A stretch of DNA of 64,000 bases from Theocolax elegans (lineage: Eukaryota; Arthropoda; Insecta; Hymenoptera; Cerocephalidae), in contig CM047430.1 of the NCBI GenBank assembly GCA_026168455.1, positions 67,557,044 to 67,621,043 of the forward strand, in the 5' to 3' direction. Both the position numbers and the translations under genes were made by a program. This document shows, in pieces, positions 1 to 13,800 of the stretch; position 1 is the first letter of the stretch; every line of letters starts with the position of its first letter. The notes under the pieces are model-generated. The model had not been told where the DNA came from. It did not search any database and saw nothing but the letters and a program-made list of their open reading frames with translations.

Positions 1-1180
1 ACGCGGTCTCGTACACGCGCGTAAGCTGCTGTACCGCGGCAACGCTCCGTCTCGATTTTAGTCCTCTCTCGTGTCCTTTTCCCGCTCGCGGAGAACAGGT
101 TTCCTCTAGGAATGCGCGGGCCGTCGTTTCTTCGATTTACGACCGGTTAAAAGTGGTCTTGCATCTAACCGCACATTATATATTATACCGGAGCACCGCG
201 CGCGAGAATTGTGAAGTATCGCATGTCCGTATCGTCGCGCCACGAAACATCTGTGAGAGAGGGGAGGAATAACCTACCGCGCCAATGGAAAAACCCTTTT
301 CGAACTTTGTGCGCCCCTTCGGTTTTGTTTTTTTTCCTTTTTCCTTTTCGTATTTTCTCTCGGTGCTCGATTTGGATTTCGAAATACCTTTCCCATATAA
401 GAGAAAGATAATTGCACAAATTGCTCTTTAAAGTTACAATATGTGTCGCTGCTACTTCGGGACACACGCTCGGCGAAATTGCACTTTCGTTATTTAACTT
501 TCAAACGATTCGGTTTCCATCCTGATTCCAGTGAGATGAATTTACGTCGATATCACTCGGAGGCTAATTTTCCACCCAATGCGATCGTGTTTCATTAGCC
601 GACCGAACGTTTATTATTCATGGACACGCGTATTATACATTCAAATGCATAATGCGAAATCGATGATTAATTTTCTTTGCGTGCAGGAAGTAAGACAATT
701 TTTCCTATTTAATTATTCGCTAACTATTCATCGAGTACGTTTATTATATATTATCTATATATTAAAATTACTTTACACCCGTAGTACCCGTATATTAATA
801 TTTATAGTATTTCGCTTTTTTTTTATATATGTGTATATATATATTTTCAACATATCTTGCGTAACGTTTAATAAAAATGTACATTTTTCCCTGGCGTTAA
901 ATTTACAGGATAAGTAAATGAAAAGACGGGAAATTTATTGGGAGGAATTTTACGATTTGAAATTTCTTGCGCAAAATACAGGTAAAAATCTACAGCGCGC
1001 GGTTCGTGGGGGCATCGACAAAAAGCTATATGCCCTCTCTTTCTCTTTCCAGTCTCGCTGTTCCCGCTGGCGCAATTTCGGGCGCAATAAAAGTGGCGAA
1101 TCTTTCCCGGGGCACGTCCAAAAGCGAGTCCGCTACGTGCCGGCTTTGGCCTCTCCTCTTCGTTTCTACCTTCCCACCTC

Positions 1181-1225
1181 TATATAAACGGCTCGCAGGC
1201 CTCGAACCTATATAGCACCATCGCG
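1181..1225 (+). promoter_or_regulatory. Candidate TATA-type core promoter
   Basis: TATATAAA at 1181-1188 sits in a CpG-rich stretch, with a second TATATAG at 1209-1215. Initiation would be expected about 30 bases below the first box, near 1210-1216. No recognisable coding exon follows; the downstream sequence enters a (CT)n tract at 1258. The box is a good match to the consensus, but its use as a promoter is inference. Confidence 0.3.
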
Positions 1226-1253
1226 GCAGACCGTTACTCTCTTTCTTCGTTCA

Positions 1254-1257
<4 letters not shown>

Positions 1258-1288
<31 letters not shown>
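1258..1288. repeat. (CT)n microsatellite
   Basis: An uninterrupted dinucleotide tract of about 31 bases, read as CT on the plus strand. Confidence 0.95.
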
Positions 1289-1291
<3 letters not shown>

Positions 1292-4200
1292 GCTCGCTCT
1301 TTTTTACCGGAAAAAGTCATAAAATGAAAAAGAGGCCCGCGCTGACTCGACGACAATGGGGAACTAACTGTTAATTTTCGGATCCGTCCGGGTCTAAAGG
1401 TCCTCGTATAGTCCGTAGAAACTATATGGCCCCCAGCGTTGAGTCTCGTTTCGTCCGTCTATCCGTAAAGTGGTTCTTCACTATTTTTCGTATACTCGAA
1501 TTTTTCGTATATGCCAGTTCTTCCGCGTCCGTCGCTACGTTACGATGCTCTTCATCTTCGATCGACTGTTCTAACCGTTTGTGTATATGTCTTTTGCGCT
1601 ATGCACAGTAGACCTTGCATTCATTTCTTTCATCCTGATGTATTTATTCTTCATTTGTTTATCGCGTCAATTCGATCTTGAATGTTACAACTGTGTGTGC
1701 GTGTTTGCGTGTGTGTAATATGTGTGGAATGTATCGGAGGTGTGGTTTCGTGAATTAGGTTACTACAAAAATGTGTTGTGAATTTCTCTGAACGAGAGGT
1801 GTAAACTTTCGATATGTTAAGAATAAATACGATTATTTAAATTTAATGTATAAATTACTATCCTAAAAAAATAATCTATTTTTCACTTTTTTTAAAGAAT
1901 GAAAATTCTATAATTTTTAAATTGTTATTTGTCGAAAAAATAAAGTCTTTGATGAACATCGAATATCTCATCTTACGCGTACACAGTGTTAATTTAGGAA
2001 GAAATTAAAGCTATATAGCGATAGCTGTATTAGATATACATCAACGAATAAAAGCAAAAAAAGGCACGTAATTTCGCTTTCAATACTAAAATGTAAAATT
2101 CAATTTCACGTCCGACAGCTAAAAATCAATACAACTAATTATCGCCCAACAACTCGGCACTTTTAAATTTGTACCTTGTCCGCGGTGCAACTGAAATTAA
2201 AAATTAAAAAATGAATAGCCCGGTATCATGTAGAAAAAGATGAAAAGGAAGAAACGTGCACATAAATTATCTGAACTTCCGATACCAAAGGGTACCAAAA
2301 AGAAAAACAGAAAGAGAGAGAGTAGTGGGAGGGGGAGAGAGAAAAATACGCAGCAACACCGTCCATATCCAATAGTTCTCTCTGGACTTCTCGCACAGGA
2401 GAAAAGCAAAAATAAAAAGATCGCGGAGAAACAAAACGGCACGAAAACGAGCGTTCGCAAACGAAAAAAAAGACAACATGGCAAAGGAAAGATCGAAAAA
2501 AAAGGGTAAGACACAATGGGGAAGTTTCGATTATGCGAGGAACGCGTCGACGAGACGTACGCGCCGTGTATTTCGAGCTCGGGTGTCTACGTTTAAGATT
2601 TATATGGGGCTTCAGTGCGCGCGCGGGCGCGCGAGCGATCGCATTCGGGGGACTCAGCGCGAGCGCGACGAAAGAAACGGGTTTCGCAAACGGGATTCGG
2701 ATCGGCTAGCCCGCGGATCATCCGAGGAGCACGTTGCCGATAATCGATCCTGGGCCTCTCTTGTTTTTCGCGTCTCTCCTTCCTCTTTCTCTAAGTGTCG
2801 CTCTTCTATTTCTCGGCAGATTCCCTTTCTTATTTCTTTCTCGTACATGTATATACTAATCTTTCGTCAAAAATCTCTCTTTTACATCCCTGATTATTTC
2901 ACAAGAATGACCAACAGAGTGTAGACGGATAAGACTGTTCGTTTATTTATCTGGAATCTTTGGTAATTGCGTCGAGCTAAGTTTGCTTAATCATCATTTT
3001 TTAACTTATCACGTATGAATTTCATTTTAATTAATTTTTACGGCTGTTAAAAAGCAGTTCAATAAATTTACTTTATTACTACGTAAACACTTGGGTATGC
3101 TTAATTTTATTACTGATTATCTCGTACATTATTTAAATTGGCAACTATCTCGATCTTTTCGTTGCAATAAGTACTATTATTAATGGTTTGTTTTTATTGC
3201 GTCATTTACAAGTGTAATTTTTTCACCCATAGTATTTTTTTATAAAAAGAAAATTTTATACAGAAAAAAATGTTTTAAATTCTAAATATTTAACGTGTTA
3301 CTGTAAAATACTTAAAATATTACATTTATCAATCATATAATTATTTTCAGATTAAGTATCCTTATTAAAAGTATCCTGTAAAATATGTCATAACTATTAA
3401 TTCAAATAAACTGTTTTCTTAAAGCTGAAAGCTGAATTTAATTCGAAGCAATAAATGTATTACAATTGTGAAGTATCGGTTGACCTCGACATTAAAGATC
3501 ACATTATCTCGAATTTGAAGTTATTATTACAAACAAGATGATAATACGGGATATTTTTAGTAAATAAAGTACAATAACAATAATTTTTCTTTCGCGTGAG
3601 AAGCATAAAACACGTTATTAAGATACAAATAATGTTAATAAAAAACATAATCTTACATTTATTCGATTTAATATATAATTTACAACGTGCGAACAGCCGT
3701 TAAATAAGTTATTACTTAACTTGAACGGTAAAATGATAACGTAGCTTTCCCAGGGAAAAATTAACGATGAGAAAACCACATAATAGAGATTCGAAAACTA
3801 CTTGAGCGTCCATCGCGTGGGGGTGAGCATCATAGCAGAGCCAACCCATGACGCTCTCTTTCGTCCGGCACACTTTCTTTCCCTTCTCTTCTTCAGCTGC
3901 TGCGTGGCGATTGCCGCTTCGCTTGGAAGGTGGGCACTTACGTAACAGGCTGGGTGGTCCGAACCTAAGACACCTTAAGTCGCCATTATCCTTGTATCAT
4001 CGCCTCTTTCCTCAGATATCCCATACTACTATACTGTAAATCTATTTGTAAAACGCGAAAAATCGATTGCGTTTCATCGATTTTACCACGTGTTCATTCG
4101 GGGGCGATTATTAAACGGGCGCTTTGGCCTACCTCTCTCTATCTTTATCTTTTGTATATATATATATATCTTCGGCAACGAATCCAAAAGGAAGAAAAAC

Positions 4201-5286
4201 ACTCGGAGAAAGAGAGAGTATAGGCTTCGGCGATCGAGCTCACCGATATTAATCGAGATTTGTATCGTCTGATTTGAAACATTGTAGTTCGGTAATGTGT
4301 ATAAATTATACGTAAGATCGTAAATCCTCTTGGGTATATCTGCTATTATATGCTCTATCCTCGAAATGGCTGAACTTTTAGGCTTTCATAAATGTAGAAA
4401 TATCCGACAATTCGACATTTTTTAATCACTTTTTACACTTACATATTTACTCTTTTTTCGTAGCCACTTGCGTTCAATTAAATATTTTCATATTCATGAT
4501 GCCGTTTAATATGCGATACGTCTTATTGATTTTAGTTGATTAAATCTTACAAAAAAACTACAGCTGTAGATTATAAATTCAATGTGGTTTAAGTGGTATA
4601 CTACACTTGCAATTTGTTTCTTCTCGTTACCGACACGTTAGCGACAATAAATTTACTCTCGTTCTGTAGAAATATGATTGAAAGAAATATATACTTATTA
4701 AATGATACATTATTTATTTTTACGTTCGTAATCTATTAGCAGTAAAACTCAACTAATAATTTTATTTATTGTATTCAATGACTTATTACTCGTTTAAATA
4801 ACTTAATAAATATTAAGGTTTCTGAATATATTTGAATTTAAAATTTTATCCATTGCAACATATTTATTTATAGCTTACAAAAAATTTAGCAATGTACACA
4901 TATTAACCGTTATGTAAATAAAAAAAACATTAATAAAACTATGCGTTCGGTATGCACATTCGTGTGAAATAATTGGGTTAAAAACGAAGAAATAAATCAA
5001 AAAGAAGGTAAAACCCCGATCGCTCAGCAGCTGTTTATCGTCCTCGATGTTCCGCATCTCTCCGTTTGAGCCAGTGTACTTCCTCGAGGGATTCGCGAGC
5101 ACGAGCCCACGCTTGCAAAATTCGCCGTGGCACACGCGCACGATATTACTCATTATCCCGTCGTGGGACTCGTCCTGCTCTCTCACGCTTTTTCGCCGCG
5201 CGGCGCCTTCTTGTCCTTCCTCGCGTTCGAAACATTGTAATACCGCGGTAACGAGGGAGACGCAGAAGAAGCCAAAGAAAGAGAGT

Positions 5287-5309
5287 GAGAGAGAGAGAGA
5301 GAGAGAGAG
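5287..5309. repeat. (GA)n microsatellite
   Basis: Pure GA tract with imperfect GA-rich flanks. It lies inside a 198-codon minus-strand open frame, where it reads as a Leu-Ser run, so that frame is probably an artefact of the repeat. Confidence 0.95.
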
Positions 5310-8300
5310 GGCGAGGGAGAGGGAAACTATACCGCAGCTCCCTCCCCCATCCCTCCCGGGTAATGCCAGAGTCTCTCGCGCCTTCTTTTTCTCTCTCGTG
5401 TTCGCTGGGCCACGGCGTAGTCCCTTGCACCTAGCAATTTTCGATCTTGGAAACTTGGGGGGGCTTTGCACGATTTCAAAGCGCCGAGGACTTGCTGCGG
5501 GATTTTAACCCGAGTCTTTCGCTTTTACGGAACGATCAAAGGAGAAAGTTTTGCGCGAAATATTAAACGTCGATGCACTAATGTTTCTTTACCAAATTTC
5601 CATAAGTTAAAAAGTTAAAAAAATTACGTATTCTTCAATTTTACGATATTTTACATTTAAAAAAATATATTCAAATAGAAATTAAAACTGTGAAGCGATA
5701 AACCAAATTGAGGATACAAATCTTTATTACTGTCTAAACACATCAATTCAGTCGTTTTGTAGACGGTCAATCTTAATTTGTACTACGTTGAAGAATAAAC
5801 TAATAAAGCGCACGTTCGGTCAAATAGTTGTACCTATCTAAGATCTACGTCTTTCCACATACCCCCTTAAAGAGAGGAGGTATAAATATATCGTTTGCTA
5901 CAGTAGGAAAGGCGCGTGTATATAGGATCGAAGACGCGCGTTTGAAAACACAGGGCAAAATGCAAACCAGCTAAACGCCCCTCTTTAAAGCCAAAACTAA
6001 ATGCCTTTATGGCGGCGATCTGTCTTGCGTTAAAACGAGTTCGTGACCTGACATAATACGATAGCCCCCGAAACTCAGGCATTCGTTTAAACCTCGCGCG
6101 ACGAAATGAAAAGAAATTTTTACTCCCGGGGTAATAAAAGCGACCCTTTAATGTTCAGTACGCGGGTGTATATAGACTACATCGAATCTCGTGTTTTTCA
6201 CTTCGAATCGGTATATACAAATGAATGGTAATCAGAGGAAGAGAAAAAAAACGAGAGAGAGGGAGAAGAAGAGAAAGAAGAAGAAAAATATGTGTCTTTG
6301 TATTACGTATATTCTTCAGTTTATTTTCAATGTTCGGTCTCTACGACGTTTCGAAGCTCGATTGTCGCACCAGCTTTAAACCCATTAGCGCTATTGACGG
6401 GTTCTTAAATCTTGGTAATCAAAACAAATATCGTATGTGGGATGGTAATGTTTATTTTCATTTTTTTAGTCAGCGGAAAATGTTTGAAACTCGTAATGTT
6501 ATTTAATTAAATGTAAACAAAAATTTTTACTAATTTTAATAATTGATAAATTATTCGTGTCGTATATTATACATTGAAATTTATCGATAATGATAAATAT
6601 AGAAATATATTTAAGAATGATTACAGTGTCTGTCACTTGAATGTACGAAGAATTTTAATATTCAATTAATTTAATGTACCGTTGGCGCTGAGTATATACG
6701 CGTACAAAGAGTCGCGTTTACATCTCGTAGAATAATTTCGTCCTTACAAATTGATTCGACGAGATAGGCTTTGTTTAAGGTGTTTTCAACCTGCCTCTGG
6801 ACAAGATCGACCAAACATTATATTTTAGTTTCATTGTTAGTTAGACCGTGAGTCCGCCGTATGCCCCGTAACTATACACCTTCATCATGAATTACAGAGA
6901 TCGCATAAGCGTTAGAAATTTTCAACGCCCTTATAGATGTTGCCACGATTTTGCAAAGAGAATACAGATTTTAGCATTTTTTGTTTCTTTCGCGCTTTTT
7001 TACTTTTTCGTTTAAATCCAAGACGACGCCTAACGTATTTTCCATAATTTACTCCTTTTCCATATATATATACATACGATATGGAACGACGAGCCAGTTC
7101 ATTATGTGTGAGTTTATGCATATATTTTGTCGAGCTAACGTATAATTTGACGCGCAATTTTTTATTTTAAATAGTAAACGCGTGGTAATTTTCCATCGAT
7201 ATCAGATGGAAATGTTCGAGTGAGCTTGAAAACACGTATACTCAAACTTTGATATATTTAATAATTCTAAATAATTGAAAATCCGCAACGAAAAAAATTA
7301 GTCGATAATACATCATGCATATACATTTCCACTCTTTTTAATATTCAATGACACGTGTGTACTGCAGACGTATATAATATGTATATATCATCTGCAAAAA
7401 TAATGTAGCAAGAAAATCGTGAAAAGAGTTTTAAAACAATTTTACGTGACTAATGAAAAAGCGAAAAAAATAATGTTCCAGGTTAGATTCTAAGCGAGCA
7501 CGTATGCGTTTGTGCAGCGCATTCGCGAAAGATGTCAACGTTTGGATATGCGTGTTTCTCCCTTGAGTTAGCGATTCGCGTACATGCACAAAAGAGATTT
7601 CGCATACTGCAGAAGCCGGTTCGTGGTGGTATTGTAACTCAGCTGACGTGCGCGGCTTACGTTTCCACTCGGTCTCTCAATCTCGACGAGGATTTGAAGG
7701 GAAAGCGTGGACGTAATCGGTGTCGATTCGAATTGGTAATTCTAACAGAGTGAACCTTGTCAATTTATCTTCTAAATATTCACGACATTTCTATTCTTGT
7801 GCTTCTTTTTTTTATCTATATTAGAAATTTAAAATTAACGTCATTTTATAATTATTTTTCTCAAATTTAAACGGCATTATGTAACGAATTTGTCTTTTTA
7901 TACACATTTTATATTTCATATTTGAAATTTTATAGATGATCGTTTTTCCATTTTAAAATATTTTTTAAAATTGATAAGTAAAAGTTAGTCGTGAATTAAA
8001 AAATTAATGATTTAAGAAAATGTATATTGATCGGAATGGTCAAATATAGATATTGTTATATACCTAATAACGAATATTGAAATATAAATTATTACCAAAA
8101 AATGCTTTCACCGCGTTCTCCATCTTCTGCCTTCTTGTGCATGATCGATTTCGATCTCGAGCAAAGTTAGTATATATAGGTTGGTATACGAGGCGATCGA
8201 AATAATCGACGAGCGAGGCCCTATACGCAGCACCTTCCACGAACGAAAAGGAACGAGGAACGGGCTTAAAAAAACCCAAAGAAGGTCCTTTACAAGGTCA

Positions 8301-9335
8301 CGGTGAGTCAGGTCGGTCGTTCATATCGATATTCATCGCGCGTTAAGACAATCCATCGGTAATTTGAATTACGAGCGTGGGTGTAATGTTTAATCGATGT
8401 GGAATATCCAGCTACTTACGTGATTCGCTTCCTTGCCAAATTATATGCCGTAACCCCGGCTACTTAGCGTTTTTTGTTTTGGAAGCCTAAGCCAGACGCT
8501 TCCTCGATTATTTATAGACGGAATGTTGTGGCGCTCTTTGATTATTTTAATTGACATAAATTTACAAGCTTATTATGCGAAGATTTGAGGTGTCTGGGGG
8601 TGCCGATATTTTACTCGGTTAAACGCGTCCTCGTTCGAACTCTATTTTTGTTTTTGTATTTTCAACGCGCAGTGATAGCCGACGTTATCCTTTTAAACAT
8701 TCGTGTCAAAAAGGCGTCAAAGATAAGATTCGTACAAAATGTAACGGTTCATCACGATATATGAATATTCATTGTTTACTTCTTTACACGCGCATTTCTC
8801 GTCAAATATTGATCGTGCGGTTCTATTAAAATTGAATTTTATCTCTTGAAATTTCCATACGTCTCGTCAATTGAATTATTCCTCGGCTTGTATCTAAACA
8901 TTCGGTATAAATTTAGGCGTATAAAATTAAATAATTTATTGTAATATTATTACGATACGATAGCGTAATCGCAAAAATGTGTAAGATGGTACGACGAACC
9001 TGTTACGTATAGGTCACTGGCAAAAGGTACGCATTGAGTGACTTTTTGAATGGCCCCGCATACTCGAACTTGTTGCAAGGGTCAGAGACCAATTTTTTTT
9101 TTTTCGAAGCTGGTGTGGTTTCATTCGGCTCGTGTATAGTCCCGTCATCGGAACTCGTTTTTATGGTTTATGGGTCAAGAAGAGCAGCGGCACCGGCAAC
9201 AGCAGCGCAGCAGTGGCATCGAACCGGCCAGCGCATACCTATATCCACTCGTGTTTTACCAGGTTTTTCTTCCTCCTGTCTCTTTCTCCTCCCGCCTTTC
9301 TCTCGCAGCTTTGCGTGGTCTGCCCCTCCCTGAAA
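5310..9335. other. Non-coding region, mostly AT-rich
   Basis: I see no supported gene. 5,500-5,800, 6,480-6,700 and 7,760-8,060 are strongly AT-rich. 8,100-8,350 and 9,030-9,330 are more CpG-rich. A TATAAATA-like sequence is present near 5,881 but no exon can be attached to it. Around 9,180-9,220 there is a short CAG/CGG-rich patch. Open frames here are under 100 codons and resemble no family I know. Confidence 0.6.
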
Positions 9336-9341
9336 ATAAAG

Positions 9342-9369
9342 GAGAGTGAGAGGGAGAGAGAGAGAGAGA
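9342..9369. repeat. (GA)n microsatellite
   Basis: GA-rich tract ending in a pure run at 9,355-9,369, followed by A/G-rich sequence to about 9,395. Confidence 0.9.
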
Positions 9370-9810
9370 ATTAAAAGAAAAAAAAGAAAGAAATTCCCAC
9401 GTTCGGGTGAACGAAACGATATGCCGCCGCCACACCAGCCTCCCGGAAAATTAGATTCGGGCTTTTATTATCGTACACGAAAGCGAGAGCGCGCGCGGGT
9501 AAAAAATGGCGGATATCCGGGCTCGTGCCTCCAAGGATGTATTTTTATCTGGGTGCGATCGCTATGCCGTTTTCGAGCGCTTCTCGGAAGAAGTTCCACA
9601 AACCCAAGAGAGAAAGAGAGGGAACGCGGGCGCAACGCGTGTGTAAGTTGGGGAGTCTCGGAATTAAAATTCCATCTATGGAAGAATTATACGTTCGAGG
9701 GAAAGAGCAGAGTGTGCTGGACGATAACATTATGTTCTCGTTTGTAGAAACGCGGCGATTACCGACATCTCTCGGTTTGCGCAATTATATATACGAGAGC
9801 AGCCCCCCCA

Positions 9811-9835
9811 GGGGTTTTTTCTTCTCAGGTATAAA
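9811..9835 (+). promoter_or_regulatory. AG/GT splice-like junction (possible recursive site or TATA box)
   Basis: A pyrimidine tract (TTTTTTCTTCTCAG) ends at 9,828 and is followed at once by GTATAA. A good acceptor fused to a donor-like start is the arrangement of a recursive (ratcheting) splice site in a long intron. The downstream GGTATAAATATATCG can also be read as a TATA box, and the same 15 bases occur near 5,879. Either reading is inference. Confidence 0.25.
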
Positions 9836-10811
9836 TATATCGGACGCACCTTGGAGTAGTAAGTTGCACGTATAGAAACGTTGTGGTAATTCATGATAAT
9901 TAAATTAAAGAGTGCTACCGAGACAACTGCACGGTGATAAAATTAATTTTTTACATTGGCTTATACGCACAAACGTCTGCGTAACAATTACCTTATCTTC
10001 GATACGCGACTCTTATTTTTTTTTTCTTACCATTTATAAAATTATATAGTCGCATTCGTTGTTTACTAAATTTTAAATATTTATGAGACCAGCCGTTACG
10101 GGGGGAATAGGCTTTTTTTTCCTTACTCTCGTGAGGAGACCCGTAAGAAATTAAAATGCATTCAAAACGCAATAAATAACCGAGTGATCGCGCGCGCTAT
10201 AAATAACGCGTACCTATTATAATTTCGGGAATTCGAGGTCGCTCGCACGAGTGCGCGTTCTAAGCCGCGTGTGTATACAAAATTTCAAAGTTGAAAGAGA
10301 AAACGTTCGAGTCGAGCGTCGAGTATTATCTAGTAAGGTTTCACGGAGCGATGACGTTACCTCTCGGTGAGATTACAAGCTCGTTGTAAATTTTCTCGAT
10401 CGTTTTCCGTTCTCGCGGGGGAATTCGAGCAAAAAGGAAAAGACCGCCACGCGGTGTATAATAAGAGTGCAAAAGAGGTTAAAACGTCCGAAAATAAAAT
10501 TGAATACGCGCGTGCGAGCGAGATTATCTTGCGTGAGTATCGCGATCGAACCGAGGAAGAGAGGGAGACAGGGAGAGGGAGAGAGGAAAAAAATATAAAG
10601 AAGCTCGAGCGTGTATACCCTTCAATCTGGAAGAAGGAGTTGCAAGAAGGCGTTTGCATAATTGCGCGAGCAGCGGCAGCTGAAAGCCTCCGAACGACGT
10701 CTCTTCGTCCTTCATCCTTTTGAGTCCTCCGGTCGTTACGACTAGTTATTTTATTTTTCTTCGATTCCTCTCTTATTTCCAGATTCCGCTTTCCTCTCCT
10801 ATCTCCTGGCG

Positions 10812-10812
<1 letters not shown>

Positions 10813-10842
<30 letters not shown>

Positions 10843-10843
10843 T
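10813..10843. repeat. (CT)n microsatellite
   Basis: CT tract of about 30 bases with one interruption (CTTTCT). Confidence 0.93.
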
Positions 10844-13800
10844 TCGGTGGCTAAGTAGTACGACACGTCCACTCGTTTATCGTCTATCGCGGATGATACC
10901 AATATGTCGACGATACGTTGGGGAAATCCGAAACCAATTACGCGTAATCTTTGTCTAAAATATAGGAATAAAGTGAATAAGGAAATCGATATCCCTTGGC
11001 GGTAACAAACATGTTACTCGTATTAATGTTTATGCGAGATACATTCACTATTTCTTTTTGATACGTTATCGTAATGGAGCTAATTATAGCTAATGAGCTA
11101 ATCGGATATATTTCACTATTTTTGATACATATTTGACAAAATTATGTTTTTGTTTTATCTAGTATCAGTTGAGTAAAAAAGGTCGTGGTAACCTCGTTTA
11201 TTATTCTGATATTCAAGATTCATGCAACTTTGATTAATAATTTAACTAATCTATACTTTCGAGTATAGTGCACTATTTTAATGACACAAATAAGCACCGG
11301 AAAAACGTTAACGTTCGCGTAATTAAATAATATCTCATCCAGATATATTAAATTATTATTTTTGAAAAATAGTTAAATTATGTATACATATATGAGTGGA
11401 TAGCCGTTGCGTTTTATTACAAGTCAGTAAACAGATGATAAACAAGGCAGGAGAGCGTGAATTCGAAGAGGACTAACGAGGGCTATCTCTCGGTTCTGGG
11501 ACCGGAGGGCCCGTCAACAACTGCAACGAGGCGGCCATTTGCCGCGCGGTAATTTAAACGTAGGAGGCGATGCGACTGGGGCAACGCCGCATCGTGAAAG
11601 AAGAAGGGAAGGCGGAGAAACGGAGGCTTCTTCAACACTGTCGGACGTACCTTTTTTTTTATCTCTCTCTCTCTCTCTCCCTTTTCATTTATTTGGTTCA
11701 CCTTATGCTTTTCCTAAGAAATAAAAAAACATAATGCATTATACAATACATACAAATTATCCACAATAATAATTTTTGAATAAACAAACGTATATTATAT
11801 TGTGGAGTAAGGAGAGAAATGGGTAATAACGTTAAATCGTTTCTAAACAAACGAGATGTCGTGAAATATAAGATAAAAATCATAAATTCATTCAGAAATT
11901 AAAGATCGCGATACAACCGCGTCGACTGCTTACAATTGCAGACTCGGATATTTCTGGATTAGGAACGTGATTTGCGCTGATATAAAAAAGAATTGCAGTT
12001 GCATAAGTGCGGAAGGGAGAGGGAGAGAGGGAGAGAGAGCGGTGGGAGGGGGGTAACTGAGGTAGCATTATCAGCACGCGCCGACCTTGTGTGCTCGCTA
12101 AATCTACGAATTATAATCGCGCTGCGCTCTCTCAGTTTTCTCGCTGCTCTCTTTCCTATTGTATAAGTTTTCGCGTGTACGCGGTATAACGGAGAAAGAA
12201 CGAGAATTTTAATGGCGTTTGCTCAACGACTTTTGAGTATTAATATGCGTGATGTTATTAACGCTATTTAATAAAATATTGCACACACTTCGTGTACGTA
12301 GCGTGACCATATTTTTTAAAATTATTTCACAACTTACGAATTACATTTTTCTTCGGATACTTAGACTCTTAATACGGGTATTTCTTTTAATTAAATTAAC
12401 AAATTCGGTTGTATAACGCATTGCGTAAAGGATATACCTTATTGAAACTTTTAGAGAAAGCAAAATTGATCGTCTATAATTTACCATTAAACGTATAGAT
12501 TACAAATGGTTTTACATTTAAGACACTGTCCGTATAATGTATATATACATCTAGCGGTATCTAAAAGTAATGTAGAATGAACATTTATTTCGAGGGTGTA
12601 ATTTGTCGCGCGTAATAAAGTCGTTAAACGTCACATCTCGTTCAGGTGGCAGAGAGATAAAGAGTCGGGAAAAAAACATAGATCGTATATACGCAACGGG
12701 CATTAAGTGGAATCGACGTGAAAAAAGGGGGCAAACGCGAACTAGCTATACCGAGGAACGGAGAGAAAGAAAATAGTAACGGGGAGGGTCGAAAAAAAAG
12801 GAAAAATAAAAAAAGGGGGCAGAGAGGTGAAACTCGATACTTTACTCTTTCGGTCACAATATTGAGTGCGAGTTTGGCCCGCCGCGGAGATTTAGGTGAT
12901 CTCCCGAATGGGCGAAGGGTATCAAAGGAGGAAGGAAGGACGAGGGGGGAAAAGTGGATATACGACGCCCGTTTTCGCGAGCGTAGAACCCAAGGGGTTA
13001 CCTCTTCCGAAATTCGTTCGAAGCCGATACAGACTTTATTAGGACGAAGGGAGAGAAGAACCCAAAGAGTTCGAGGTTCTGCTTGCTCTCTCTCTCCCTC
13101 CACTTCTCTCTATTTCTCATTTTCTCTCTTGCGCGGGGAAACTTCAATCGGCTTTCTGGCGCGAGGCGATGTATCTCCGGAAGTTGTTATTGCTAGCTAC
13201 TAAATTCTTTACACTTTCCCCTCTCGCCTCCTCTCTGGTTGATTAAACGTGAATAACTTAGTCGAACTTCTATTGGAAAACGCGGAATGGATCAAGATAA
13301 CGCGCCGCGACTCGAATAATTCCGAGTGTTTTAATTACATGTAAATAGTGTAAATTCTATTTTCCTTCAATGAAGAACGAAATTGTATATATATTCATCT
13401 TGTGGTTTCTACGTAACGCATACGTAATTCGCGTAAATAAAAATAATAAAATTTAAATCATAAATAAAAATTTAATACATTTATACCGACAAACTGATCG
13501 ATGCACCGATTAATTCTTTTAGAAGCTGATAATCGATCAAATTAATGAAGCACACTTATCAGACTCATCGTATATATACCAGTTATTAAATCAATTTATC
13601 ACGTTAATCTTGACAAAAAAATTATTCATCGTTAAATTAATATTCAATTTTTAAAATAAGAATTAGATACAATTACACGTAAATAATTTACGCGTAACTC
13701 TATACTCACATGTTTATGTCTTAACGTGTATGCAGCAGATTGCAAATTATGTCAAGAAACCACTACTCGTCTTTTTATTTACAATTTAATGAAGAATTAA

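Larger units (their letters stand above)
1..5286. other. Non-coding region, CpG-rich patches in AT-rich DNA
   Basis: I find no credible coding exon here. The first 600 bases and 1,000-1,600 are CpG-rich, 2,560-2,760 is CpG-rich with CGCG runs, and 3,000-3,780 and 4,270-4,960 are AT-rich and featureless to my eye. Open frames at 2,197-2,924 on both strands lie in purine-rich low-complexity sequence and look like chance. The region holds a TATA-type promoter candidate and a (CT)n tract, listed separately. It could be intergenic or part of a long intron. Confidence 0.6.

Noticed and set aside
4875..5471. 198-codon open frame, minus strand
   Set aside because: Much of its middle is a Leu-Ser run from (GA)n. 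An opposite-strand frame of 153 codons covers the same GC-rich stretch, and no domain is visible.
10357..10902. 181-codon open frame, minus strand
   Set aside because: Composed largely of Arg-Glu and Ser-Leu runs from simple repeats; overlaps a 118-codon frame on the other strand.
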